A stretch of 64,000 bases of DNA, taken from assembly GCA_002371705.1 (NCBI GenBank), contig DFGI01000028.1, positions 37,704-101,703 on the forward strand. Direction: 5' to 3'. The translations under genes and the position numbers were made by a program. The notes below the pieces were generated by a model that made no database searches, had not been told where the DNA came from, and was given only the letters and a program-made list of their open reading frames with translations. Source of the stretch: Bacteroidales bacterium UBA3754 (lineage in GTDB: Bacteria; Bacteroidota; Bacteroidia; Bacteroidales; UBA1715). This document shows positions 15,274 to 23,586 of the stretch, piece after piece. Each line of letters starts with the position of its first letter. The stretch's first letter is position 1.

Positions 15274-16518
15274 TTATAAGAAATCTATACCCATTATTGA
15301 CACATCATCGTTTACTGCCGCAGTGCCAATGAATTGTTCCAATTCCGAGCGAAGATAATGCACCACATCAGCAGCGGAGCCGTCAATTGTAAGCGCGCCT
15401 TCGATAGGAATTGTGCCAAACGCTTTGCCAAGCTCGTTTTCCGCTTCGATTAGCCCGTCGGTGAAGCACAGCAGTTTGTCGCCCGAACCAATATGCACCG
15501 AGCCGACTTTCAGCCGGGGAATTTCCTCGAGCATTCCAAGCCCCACACACCCCGAAGTAAGATACATCAGCTCGGAATATTCCTTTTTGAACAACAACGG
15601 CGGATTGTGCCCCGCATTCACGTAATACAGCACCTTGTTCCGAACATTATATTTCCCGATGAAAAACGTGACAAACCGCTCTCCCTGCGAATTTTTATTC
15701 ACGTTTTGGTTCAAATCCTTGATAAGATTGATAAGCGGCACCGAACGTTGAAACAAAATTCTCAAATTCGCCTGAAAATTCGACATCAATATGGCAGCCG
15801 ATATTCCTTTTCCCGACACATCGGCAATGCAGAAACCATATTCGTTGGCGTTGAGTTTCATAAAATCGTAGTAATCGCCGCCCACCATGGAATGTGGTTG
15901 GTAGAACGTGGCGATGTCCAGAAATTCATTTTTCGGCAAAGAATCAGGCGAAGGAATCAACATTGCCTGCAACTTCGAAGCGACTTCAAGCTCTTTTTTC
16001 AGGGATTCTTGTTCGAGAGCCTGTTTGTAGAGCCGTTTATTTTCCAGAGCAACCGCCACAATATTCGCCAACGTTTGAATGAAATCGAGATTGGAGAACA
16101 CTGGCGATTCGTCGCCAAAGAGCCGTCCGCCCGTGATGTCGCCCAACAGTACGTACGCCAACTGAATATCTTTATGAAAAACAGGAATCACCACATCGAA
16201 ATAGCGGAGCAACGGCTCGTTGCTGTCGCTGATGCGGGTGATGTCGGAAAAACGAGACAACGCCGACGAAACCTCATCGGCGTTGCTTCCAAATGTTTCG
16301 GGGACTCCCGCCGAAAGCACATTGCGCCAATTCTGGCTCACAATGAATACTGAAATCACACGGATGTTCAGTCCTTGACAGAGAATGTCCCGATATTTTT
16401 GCAACAAATCGTGGGCGGAACAATTCGCATTGATGGCCAGCGTAATATCCAGCAACGATTTCAGCTTGAACTGTGCAAGCTCCAATTGCTGTTGCTGCGA
16501 CTGGTCGATGCGTATCAT
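15274..16518 (-). CDS. GAF-SpoIIE (PP2C) serine phosphatase, RsbU/SiaA-like
   Basis: A 414-residue soluble protein with a GAF-like sensor region (about 20-165), a helical linker (about 160-190) and a SpoIIE-type PP2C phosphatase domain (about 200-414). Metal-binding acids are visible: Asp215 in GGDYYDF, Asp233 in ADVSGKG, the Asp of CFTDGLIEA and the NDDVSIM ending. Such enzymes dephosphorylate anti-anti-sigma-like phosphoproteins. A SiaC-type phosphoprotein and its SiaB-like kinase are encoded at 57.6-59.1 kb in this window, and this phosphatase is a natural candidate to oppose them (inference). It lies between efp and the sirtuin gene with gaps of 16 and 10 bases. Confidence 0.88.
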   Translation of the reverse strand: MIRIDQSQQQQLELAQFKLKSLLDITLAINANCSAHDLLQKYRDILCQGLNIRVISVFIVSQNWRNVLSAGVPETFGSNADEVSSALSRFSDITRISDSNEPLLRYFDVVIPVFHKDIQLAYVLLGDITGGRLFGDESPVFSNLDFIQTLANIVAVALENKRLYKQALEQESLKKELEVASKLQAMLIPSPDSLPKNEFLDIATFYQPHSMVGGDYYDFMKLNANEYGFCIADVSGKGISAAILMSNFQANLRILFQRSVPLINLIKDLNQNVNKNSQGERFVTFFIGKYNVRNKVLYYVNAGHNPPLLFKKEYSELMYLTSGCVGLGMLEEIPRLKVGSVHIGSGDKLLCFTDGLIEAENELGKAFGTIPIEGALTIDGSAADVVHYLRSELEQFIGTAAVNDDVSIMGIDFL

Positions 16519-16534
16519 GGCTCACATATTTGTG

Positions 16535-17098
16535 TTATTTTACGCGTTCCTTGTATGAACCGTCGGTAGTGTCGATTTTAATTTTTTCACCAACGTTGAT
16601 GAACAAAGGCACACGAACTTCAGCACCAGTTTCCACAGTGGCAGGTTTCATTGCGTTAGTTGCAGTATCACCTTTCACACCTGGTTCAGTGTAAGTCACT
16701 TCCAAAACAACCATTTGTGGCATTTCGGCAAACAACAATGTTTCGGTGGAAGCATCGAACACAGCGTCAACCACGTCGCCTTCCTTCATAAAATCAACAC
16801 CCGAAATCAAATCGTGCATTACAGAGATTTGTTCGAATGTTTCTTGGTTCATAAACACGTAGTCGGTACCTTCCTGATACAAATATTGATATGGGCGGTG
16901 TTCCACACGAACATCTTCCAATTTTTCACCAATGTTGAAACGGCGTTCAAGCACACGTCCCGAAACCACATCCTTTAACGTTGTACGCATAATAGTGTTA
17001 CCTTTTCCCGGTTTCACGTGCAAGAAGTCAATGCACACATAAATTTTTCCATCCATACGAATGGCAACACCTTTCTTAATGTCTTGTGAGTTAATCAT
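16535..17098 (-). CDS. efp: Translation elongation factor EF-P
   Basis: A 187-residue EF-P that relieves ribosome stalling at proline runs. The N-terminal KOW-like domain has the loop HVKPGKGNT, with Lys32 at the tip (the residue modified in many bacteria). The two OB domains follow, and the protein ends with the family pattern PLFINVGEKIKIDTTDGSYKERVK. Length and sequence are typical. It is the first gene of the efp-phosphatase-sirtuin operon, with a -7 box at 17145-17138. Confidence 0.96.
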   Translation of the reverse strand: MINSQDIKKGVAIRMDGKIYVCIDFLHVKPGKGNTIMRTTLKDVVSGRVLERRFNIGEKLEDVRVEHRPYQYLYQEGTDYVFMNQETFEQISVMHDLISGVDFMKEGDVVDAVFDASTETLLFAEMPQMVVLEVTYTEPGVKGDTATNAMKPATVETGAEVRVPLFINVGEKIKIDTTDGSYKERVK

Positions 17099-17137
17099 AC
17101 TATTTGTTTTATTAATTGAAAATCATTTGTTTGGCTA

Positions 17138-17145
17138 CAAAAATA
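17138..17145 (-). promoter_or_regulatory. Probable -7 element for efp
   Basis: TATTTTTG on the minus strand, about 40 bases before the efp ATG. No good -33 is seen. A small inverted repeat (TTCTGT/ACAGAA, about 17164-17179) lies just upstream. Nothing else is visible in 17146-17267. Confidence 0.45.
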
Positions 17146-17267
17146 TAAAAAAAGTGAAATAATTTCTGTATTACACAGAATTATATGCAAGTGAAAAATG
17201 AAAATTGTACGACACGATAAGTGAAGTAATAAAACTAAAAGACCTTTCCCTTTAGAAAAATCTTTTA

Positions 17268-17897
17268 TTAGAAATTATAACTCGTTCCTAATCGTAACAC
17301 ATGATGAGTAAAACGTGTTGGAAACATCCACGAGGCAGAAACACCTTCGTCAAAATATACTCGGCATCGATACATATCAAAATTATAAGCCATAAAAAAA
17401 TCCCATTTTTTTATACCATAACCTATTGTCACTCCATGATACGTTATAACTATTTTTTTTTCTATTGTTTTCAAATGATCGCCTTGCCCAGGCGTTGTGA
17501 AATGAGGAAAACAAGCCCCAACAGCAAAATTTGGTTTTATGAAGAAGTTATTTACTTTGAATGTATAGCTAAATGATAGAAAAATGGAATTGTCCTTTGC
17601 CACACAGTCTATATCTCTTAATGTTTGCTTATACCATTTAGCATTAGGGTCAGATAGTTTGTAATCATATCGAACTCCTATTGCAAATTCTCGCCAGAGA
17701 TTTCTTTCATACCAAAACCCTATATTCGGCCTCCACTCATATATCGCAGAATTTTTAAAATTTTCGTCATACGACTGCGACAACATAAACCCACCTATTT
17801 CTACACCAATTTTATTCTTTCGCACACTATCAATAGAGTCGGCTATGCTACAATAAGCGATTGACAACCATATAAAGATAAATATTATTTTTTTCAT
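17268..17897 (-). CDS. Outer-membrane beta-barrel-like protein
   Basis: A 209-residue protein with an N-terminal signal (MKKIIFIFIWLSIAYCSIA). Alternating hydrophobic strands rich in Tyr, Phe and Trp follow (IGFWYERNLWREFAIGVRYDY, SIFLSFSYTF, HVLRLGTSYNF), and the last residue is Phe, as expected for an outer-membrane barrel recognised by BAM. About eight strands fit the length. Codons are A/T-rich, like the subtilase gene that ends 10 bases upstream, so the two probably form one transcript and arrived together. Confidence 0.65.
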   Translation of the reverse strand: MKKIIFIFIWLSIAYCSIADSIDSVRKNKIGVEIGGFMLSQSYDENFKNSAIYEWRPNIGFWYERNLWREFAIGVRYDYKLSDPNAKWYKQTLRDIDCVAKDNSIFLSFSYTFKVNNFFIKPNFAVGACFPHFTTPGQGDHLKTIEKKIVITYHGVTIGYGIKKWDFFMAYNFDMYRCRVYFDEGVSASWMFPTRFTHHVLRLGTSYNF

Positions 17898-17907
17898 AAT
17901 AAGAATT

Positions 17908-20400
17908 CTAATTCTTTATAAATAATTCTCTATAAAATCTATCTCCATTTTTCACACACACTATATAACTTCCCGTTGTATAATTTAACACATCTACAAT
18001 AACATCAACACTATTGGTCCGTATCAAGTCAATTGTCCTTCCTGAAATGTTTGTTATAACTATTTGTAGTTCTTCATCTTGCACATCTTCGTTGATCCGT
18101 ATATGAAGCTCTCCTTTTGCAGGATTAGGGTATAATATTATTGGAGAAAAAGTGTCCTCTATACTAATACTATCTAAATTGTCCCTATCATTTACTATAA
18201 AGTCCTTTTTCTGATATTGAGTAGCATAGTCAACATCTTCTTGCACGCGATTTGGTTGTGTCTCACAATGTACCATTGGTTCTACTTTCGCACAGACGAC
18301 ACCATTTCCTATAGGTTTAATTGATGTCGTTGCATTAAACACAATTTCTTCTCCCGCTCGTAAATTTACATTTGAATCACCAGATATAAAAAAGTTTGTA
18401 GTGCTAAGTTGCTCTATCGCAGTACGACTATACGTTGTGTTATTAATGGTTTTATTTGTAATATATACAATAGGTGTAAGTGCATCAAATATTTCATAAC
18501 TAACCCAAAGATCCTCTGGAACATATAGGTTAATTAAATTTAGAGGATTCATATGAAATGGATTATAGTCACTATTTTTGCATAGCACCTTATACTTCCA
18601 AATTTTAATATCTGCGGATGTATGTGTAATATTTGAAATAATATAACATCTATTATCCTGATAAAGATTACTTAAGCCATTTGTGGAAATATTTATTATT
18701 GGATTTTCGACATATGGAAACGTTATAGTTTTTATTGCTTCAAATACTTTAACATAATACGTCTCATGTTGATTTAGTTCTGGTACAGTAATTCCCGAAA
18801 ATATAGGAATCCAAACTCCTTCATAATGAGTACTATCATATATTTGATTTACTTCCACACTATCTTTATAAGGATTTTCTAATGACAATAAGACTGCTTT
18901 ATATGCATTTATTCTTCCATAGCCAACTTGCTCATTCCACAACCCATATTCCATATTATTATATACATATCCAGAACTTCTTATTTTATTACAACTTTTA
19001 CATAATCTTATACGTACTTCCATTGATGTCATACAAGGATTTACCGCCAGCATAAGTGCCACAACGCCCGCGGCATGAGGACATGCTGCGGATGTGCCAC
19101 AAAACGTATGGACATAATCTCCTTGATCATATCCCATACTCCCTCTATAATCCGTTGTTGTAATATTATAATATCCTCCAGGGGCAACAACATCTAATCC
19201 TACTCCATAATTCGAATAACTCTCTCTATAATCTTTATTTGATGACGCACCCACAGCTATAGTCCTTGGTAAACAAGCAGGAAAATCCAATCTACCTTGA
19301 TAGCCATTTCCTGAAGCACACAATAGTATACATCCTAATCCATTGCGTCCATATGTTGTCGCATTATCAATTTCCGCCATAATGTCTGGATTCGGTGCAA
19401 TACCCCATGAAAAGTTAATTATATCAGCCCCATTTTGCCATGCCCACCTTATAGCATTTACAACATTGTAAGAACTACAATTATATTCATCTAAAGCCAT
19501 TCTTACTGGTATAATTTTGCTATTAGGAGCAACTCCTGAAATTCCAATTGTATTATTTGCCTGAGCTGCAATTATACCTGCACACGAAGTTCCATGTGAT
19601 TCTCCATTAGTAGATGCCCCAGCACTTCCATTCCCTGTCGCATCATAACCTGGCAATAAATTATTAATTAAATCTGGATGTGTTAAATCAATTCCAACAT
19701 CTAATACCGCTGTTTTCACGTTATCTCCTTTTGTTATTTGCCATGCAGAATTTATATTGATATCTGCACCAACTGATCCCCCATATTGCCCACTATTTTC
19801 TAATGTCCATTGTTCTTCCCAGAATTCATCATTTGTTTCTAATGAAATGTTGCCGATAAAATTAGGTACACTATATTCAAATATACCTAAATCATAAAAA
19901 TAATTTGCCATTTGTAAAGTATTTCCTTTAGAATATTTATCAACCGCAATAATAACGCGTTTAGTATCCCAATTGTCATATTCAACGATACTAGTCTTCG
20001 TTTCCGAAACAATTTTCTTCAACAAAGAAATGTCAGAAAACGATTTTAACCTTACTACAAAACTTTCTACAGCACCCATTTTATATTTCCCGTCCATTGT
20101 GGAATAAAAAGGACTTAACGATATAACATCTTTATCTTGAGTTAGGTCCTGTATTTTAGAACAAATATTATTACCTTTAATTACGATTTCTTTTTTTACC
20201 TCATCATAATATCTTATTGAATATTCTTTCTTTATATTTTGTAATTTATCCTTTATGAAGTCTTCCGTTAGTTTTATATAGATCATATCATTAAATTCGC
20301 TAACTGGAATTTTTTTATCATAGCAGTAATAATAAGTATCTTGCGCTTCCGACACCATCCATAGACATAATAGAGTATAGATTGCGAAAAGTTTTTTCAT
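17908..20400 (-). CDS. Secreted subtilisin-like protease (S8) with T9SS sorting domain
   Basis: An 830-residue protein with a signal peptide (cleavage near Ala19-Gln20). An N-terminal region of about 170 residues, perhaps a propeptide, is followed by an S8 domain with the full triad: Asp234 in LDVGIDLTHPD, His269 in SHGTSCAG and Ser437 in CGTSAACPHAAG. Beta-rich modules follow. The last ~75 residues form a type IX sorting domain (IILYPNPAKGELHI ... ITNISGRTIDL ... TGSYIVCVKNGDRFYRELF). It should act outside the cell. The gene is visibly more AT-rich than the efp or mfd regions and lies next to a transposase remnant, which suggests acquisition. Confidence 0.9.
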   Translation of the reverse strand: MKKLFAIYTLLCLWMVSEAQDTYYYCYDKKIPVSEFNDMIYIKLTEDFIKDKLQNIKKEYSIRYYDEVKKEIVIKGNNICSKIQDLTQDKDVISLSPFYSTMDGKYKMGAVESFVVRLKSFSDISLLKKIVSETKTSIVEYDNWDTKRVIIAVDKYSKGNTLQMANYFYDLGIFEYSVPNFIGNISLETNDEFWEEQWTLENSGQYGGSVGADININSAWQITKGDNVKTAVLDVGIDLTHPDLINNLLPGYDATGNGSAGASTNGESHGTSCAGIIAAQANNTIGISGVAPNSKIIPVRMALDEYNCSSYNVVNAIRWAWQNGADIINFSWGIAPNPDIMAEIDNATTYGRNGLGCILLCASGNGYQGRLDFPACLPRTIAVGASSNKDYRESYSNYGVGLDVVAPGGYYNITTTDYRGSMGYDQGDYVHTFCGTSAACPHAAGVVALMLAVNPCMTSMEVRIRLCKSCNKIRSSGYVYNNMEYGLWNEQVGYGRINAYKAVLLSLENPYKDSVEVNQIYDSTHYEGVWIPIFSGITVPELNQHETYYVKVFEAIKTITFPYVENPIINISTNGLSNLYQDNRCYIISNITHTSADIKIWKYKVLCKNSDYNPFHMNPLNLINLYVPEDLWVSYEIFDALTPIVYITNKTINNTTYSRTAIEQLSTTNFFISGDSNVNLRAGEEIVFNATTSIKPIGNGVVCAKVEPMVHCETQPNRVQEDVDYATQYQKKDFIVNDRDNLDSISIEDTFSPIILYPNPAKGELHIRINEDVQDEELQIVITNISGRTIDLIRTNSVDVIVDVLNYTTGSYIVCVKNGDRFYRELFIKN

Positions 20401-20458
20401 ATTGATCTTTCTATAATTAGTTTCTAAATTTAAAATAATTCCAAAATATAATTCTCAA

Positions 20459-20466
20459 CAAAAATA
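20459..20466 (-). promoter_or_regulatory. Probable -7 element for the subtilase gene
   Basis: TATTTTTG on the minus strand about 58 bases before the ATG, in a strongly A/T-rich leader. No clear -33 element is present. Confidence 0.4.
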
Positions 20467-20546
20467 CACAATATCTTTTTCTTCGCATTATAAATCCTAT
20501 GAAATTAAGAAATTTTTTTGATTTTTTTTGAAAAAATAACAGTAGG

Positions 20547-20740
20547 TCAAAAACATCTGTTTAGCATAATTTGAATGAATGCCAACTGAACCATAGCTTC
20601 TGCAGTTTCGCTCAGGAACTCATAATCCATGGATAGCCGTCTAAATTTTTCAGCCATGCAAAAGATATTTCCATTATCCAACGTTTAGGCTGAACGCTGA
20701 ATTTCGAAGACCTTTTTTTGAATAATTTCAAAATAGTTTC
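20547..20740 (-). pseudogene. Decayed C-terminal end of an IS5-family transposase
   Basis: Read on the minus strand, two frames together give the end of an IS5-type transposase. The first part is KKRSSKFSVQPKRWIMEISF-AWLKNL. After a one-base shift in the A/T run near 20645 it continues FRRLSMDYEFLSETAEAMVQ, then LAFIQIMLNRCF and a stop at 20547-20549. The PKRWxxExxFAW and RRLSxDYE blocks are the conserved C-terminal signature of this family. Only about 60 codons survive, no inverted terminal repeats are recognisable, and the frame is broken, so it cannot encode an active enzyme. It lies in the gap between the subtilase and the 20783 membrane protein. Confidence 0.8.
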
Positions 20741-20782
20741 TAAATCTTACAAACGGTTTTCCGAAGAAATAGTGGAGGAAAC

Positions 20783-21820
20783 CTACTTCTCGTTTTCTAT
20801 TTTTTCTTCCTTTTGAGCGGCAAGAATACCCTCAATGTAATTCAGAATGGCTTCGTCGTGCGATATAAATCCTATTTCGTCGGCACCATACTGGCTTGGG
20901 AAGGCAAATATAGCAGTGCTACCATTCGACCACGCATTCATTGAGATTGTATTACGCACAGGAATCATATTTACGCCGCATGTTTCGTAGTAGTTTTCCA
21001 GAATTAGAGAACAAGAATCGTACACAATCTGTATGTCGGTGTACTTGATGTCCTTGATTTTCTTCTGCCCAATATGGCGATCTTTAACAGCATCCATTTG
21101 TTCAAACACCGGCAGCGCATATTTCTCAGAATAAAAATGATGCTTCTTCATAGGCTCAATTTTCACCTTCAACTCATCTAAATGTTCATCCCAATATTTC
21201 TTGAAATACACGTCGTACAACGAATCGGTGACATACGCAATCGAATCAATACTCTTTATTCGTCTTTTGGAGAACACATTCTTGCGTTCCATATAGATAT
21301 CTGTCATATATTCTCTTGGAATCCAACGTTCTCTGATGTTTCTGTAGTAGTTGCTTTCTCTTAGGACGCCACCAACCTTATAGTACACCAACGAAACCGA
21401 CTTGCTATCCTTGTTTTTCATAGAAACCACCATTTCCTGAAACGAAGTTGTGTCTTTGGTAAAAGCTCCGTACAACAACATATCCTCAAATATCACATAC
21501 TTTTCCTTGCCTTTCGATGCCACCTCACGCAAATTCGCCTCCATATTGGTTTCGCCCTTGTCGGACAATATAAACTGATTGATATAAATCAAATAATCCG
21601 GATAAATACCAATATTGCGCGTTGAAAGCGACGACTCTATCTGACGCAAGTTGGAAAGAAGTCCATTCACATCCTTTTCGTTGCTGTAGGTCTGATACCA
21701 GAAAAAAACAATCGACAATAAAAGGGCAAATGGCGCTGAAGACAAAATAATCTTCCAGAAATTAAAAAATTTTGAGGAAAAGAAATCTTTCTTATTATTA
21801 TCATTGCTTGTGTTTTCCAT
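20783..21820 (-). CDS. Single-pass membrane protein of unknown function
   Basis: A 345-residue protein with one N-terminal membrane helix (IILSSAPFALLLSIVFFWYQ, about 25-45) and a large, presumably periplasmic domain with no recognised family. Features are a charged mid-region with YFKKYWDEHLDEL and a late segment GADEIGFISHDEAILNYIEG. The ATG at 21820 is used; a GTG directly before it (21823) could serve. It has its own -7 box. It stands alone between an IS5 remnant and an AT-rich lipoprotein pair, so it may be accessory. No function can be assigned. Confidence 0.6.
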   Translation of the reverse strand: MENTSNDNNKKDFFSSKFFNFWKIILSSAPFALLLSIVFFWYQTYSNEKDVNGLLSNLRQIESSLSTRNIGIYPDYLIYINQFILSDKGETNMEANLREVASKGKEKYVIFEDMLLYGAFTKDTTSFQEMVVSMKNKDSKSVSLVYYKVGGVLRESNYYRNIRERWIPREYMTDIYMERKNVFSKRRIKSIDSIAYVTDSLYDVYFKKYWDEHLDELKVKIEPMKKHHFYSEKYALPVFEQMDAVKDRHIGQKKIKDIKYTDIQIVYDSCSLILENYYETCGVNMIPVRNTISMNAWSNGSTAIFAFPSQYGADEIGFISHDEAILNYIEGILAAQKEEKIENEK

Positions 21821-21848
21821 CACAAAATAGTTTTACTCAATTATTTTC

Positions 21849-21898
21849 CAAAAATAGGGAAAAAATTTACACGGAACAGAGATTTTTCAAAAAATCTC
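21849..21898 (-). promoter_or_regulatory. -7 box for the 20783 gene and an upstream hairpin
   Basis: TATTTTTG (21856-21849, minus) lies about 29 bases before the ATG. Just upstream, GAGATTTTT and AAAAATCTC form a hairpin (21879-21898) that could end the transcript of the upstream lipoprotein gene, although no clean T run follows. The rest of the gap to 21974 shows nothing recognisable. Confidence 0.4.
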
Positions 21899-21974
21899 CC
21901 TGAGTCCGAATTAGAGTGTTTGAAACAGTAATTTATCCGTTAAAATCTTTAACTTTCGAATAATGCACAATAGG

Positions 21975-22397
21975 TTATTCTTCTGTTATATAATATTCAA
22001 GATAAAATTTAAGATATGAGATAGTATTCTTTCTTTTCTCTTTTACTAACACGGTATCAATAGGCATATAATTTCCACTATTAAAAGGCCCTGTAAAATC
22101 ACAACTCTTATATCTATTGGCATTGCCTTCCACTATAATATCTAAAGAATCATACTCCGACAATGGCATACGATACGGTTCAGCACCTCCCGGTAAAAAA
22201 TAAGTAAATTGACACGTGTCACTCGGACACAACTGTATAATGGTATCTTCTGGGTTTGAATAAAGCTGTATTTTCACAGTATTCGTAGTTTTATTCCGCA
22301 TCGTAAATGAAGAATACACCCATGGAAAGTTATCCACATTTGTATGACATGCAAAAAACAAAATTATTGATAACCCCCAAACAACACTTTTTTTCAT
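21975..22397 (-). CDS. Small lipoprotein, unknown function
   Basis: A 140-residue lipoprotein counted from the ATG at 22397 (the frame opens earlier, at 22421, but MKKSVVWGLSIILFFAC is a complete lipoprotein signal). The lipobox is FFAC. AGAGG lies 7 bases before the ATG as a plausible ribosome-binding site. The mature part is short, acidic and beta-like (NTVKIQLYSNPEDTIIQLCP), with no recognised family. It is A/T-rich and follows the frameshifted small gene by 14 bases, with which it shares a promoter. Confidence 0.6.
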   Translation of the reverse strand: MKKSVVWGLSIILFFACHTNVDNFPWVYSSFTMRNKTTNTVKIQLYSNPEDTIIQLCPSDTCQFTYFLPGGAEPYRMPLSEYDSLDIIVEGNANRYKSCDFTGPFNSGNYMPIDTVLVKEKRKNTISYLKFYLEYYITEE

Positions 22398-22411
22398 AAA
22401 AACCTCTTTTT

Positions 22412-22694
22412 TCAATAACATGACAATAAATCATCTAAATCTGAGTCACTTATACCTGCGATTTTGTTTTTTCGTATAGAGTTTTTAAACTTGAAAGTCC
22501 AAAAGAAGTTGGTAAAATATTGTCTTGTATATATTTTAATGTGAATCCTGTTACATTATCATCTGGTGTATTGTTAGAAATCCTATCCTTTTCCTTCTTT
22601 ATTTTATTCCCGAATTGATCTATAGTATAACATTTTTGATTAACATTATCTATTAAATCTATAAATTGGTTTTAATAGTCTTTTTTAGTTTCAT
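22412..22694 (-). pseudogene. Small gene of ~94 codons broken by two homopolymer frameshifts
   Basis: From ATG 22694 the minus strand reads MKLKKTIK, then meets a stop. One extra A in the AAAA run at about 22671-22674 would continue it as NQFIDLIDNVNQKCYTIDQF, GNKIKKEKDRISNNTPDDNV, TGFTLKYIQDNILPTSFGLS and SLKTLYEK. A second extra A in the A run at about 22467-22472 would give NKIAGISDSDLDDLLSCY with a stop at 22412-22414; without it the frame stops at 22450. A consensus -7 box sits 30 bases upstream. Either the gene is decayed or the assembly has homopolymer errors. The product resembles no family I know; it is charged, soluble and ends in an acidic tail. Confidence 0.6.
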
Positions 22695-22723
22695 AATAAT
22701 TTTCTTCTATAAAATATTATTGA

Positions 22724-22731
22724 CAAAGATA
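22724..22731 (-). promoter_or_regulatory. -7 element for the frameshifted gene and lipoprotein
   Basis: TATCTTTG on the minus strand, 30 bases before the ATG at 22694. A CAAA on the plus strand (22749-22752) gives a possible -33 at 17 bases. The remaining gap 22753-22948 is A/T-rich. It holds one 29-codon frame (22841-22930) with no recognisable features, which I do not call as a gene. Confidence 0.5.
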
Positions 22732-22948
22732 TAGAATTAAGAAACAAACAAAAAAACATTTTTATACATTTCTTTTCTTAGTGTAAATTTTACACTATCT
22801 TAATTCGTTGATAATCATAAGCTCTTTACAAGAAAAAATTATGCGTGATAATCTGTCTCCTGCATTCAGAGCAATTTACCGAATTCTGCAAGAAATCGTT
22901 CTTTCTTCGGAAGATTTTTACGAATTTTGAATTTCAAATTTCAAAAAA

Positions 22949-23584
22949 ATGAGACAACCTATTTTCGATGTTACCAAAGCGCAGCCTCCGATTGTGGGCG
23001 AATGGGCGTTTCCACGCGCGCATTTCAGGATTCCGCAGAAGGAGAAAACGGTGTATCTCACGTTCGATGACGGTCCTGTTCCTACTTATACCAAACAGGT
23101 AATCAACATATTACAGCAATATGGCGTGCCAGCAACATTTTTTATGGTTGGCGAAAATGTGCACAAATTTCCCGATGTGTTCCACGAGGTAATTGATGGC
23201 GGCTATGCGTTCGGTTCGCATACCTACAACCACCTAAAAGGCTGGGTTACAGACAACAAGACGTATATAGAAAACGTGTATAAAGCTGCGGAAATCACAG
23301 GAAGCAAATTGTTCCGCCCACCATACGGAAAAATCGGCCCGATACAGGCGCACAAGCTCTACAAAGACCTCCACGTGATTATGTGGGACATTATTACTAT
23401 GGACTACGACAATCGACTTTCTGGCGAAGACTGCTTCCAAAATGTGAAAAATTATGTTCGCAACGGCTCAATCATCGTGTTCCACGACTCGCCAAAATCC
23501 GAAAAAAATCTTTTGTACGCATTGCCCAAAACCATTGAGTATTTACAGAAAGAAAATTATACCTTTGCACCGATACATTTTTAG
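22949..23584 (+). CDS. Polysaccharide deacetylase (NodB homology domain)
   Basis: A 211-residue carbohydrate esterase family 4 enzyme that removes N-acetyl groups from a glycan such as peptidoglycan or a surface polymer. Motif 1 is TFDDGP, with catalytic and metal Asp40/Asp41. Motif 2 is SHTYNH, with metal ligands His91 and His95. Motif 3 is RPPYGK, and later motifs are MWDIITMDYDN and IIVFHDSP. No signal peptide is visible, although such enzymes often act outside the cytoplasm. It stops 2 bases before the glycosyltransferase gene, suggesting a joint role in surface glycan synthesis. Confidence 0.92.
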   Translation: MRQPIFDVTKAQPPIVGEWAFPRAHFRIPQKEKTVYLTFDDGPVPTYTKQVINILQQYGVPATFFMVGENVHKFPDVFHEVIDGGYAFGSHTYNHLKGWVTDNKTYIENVYKAAEITGSKLFRPPYGKIGPIQAHKLYKDLHVIMWDIITMDYDNRLSGEDCFQNVKNYVRNGSIIVFHDSPKSEKNLLYALPKTIEYLQKENYTFAPIHF

Positions 23585-23586
23585 GA

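Noticed and set aside
15493..16353. 286-codon plus-strand frame opposite the SpoIIE phosphatase
   Set aside because: Antisense shadow of a gene with complete catalytic motifs.
22841..22930. 29-codon plus-strand frame before the deacetylase
   Set aside because: Very short, without promoter or recognisable similarity.
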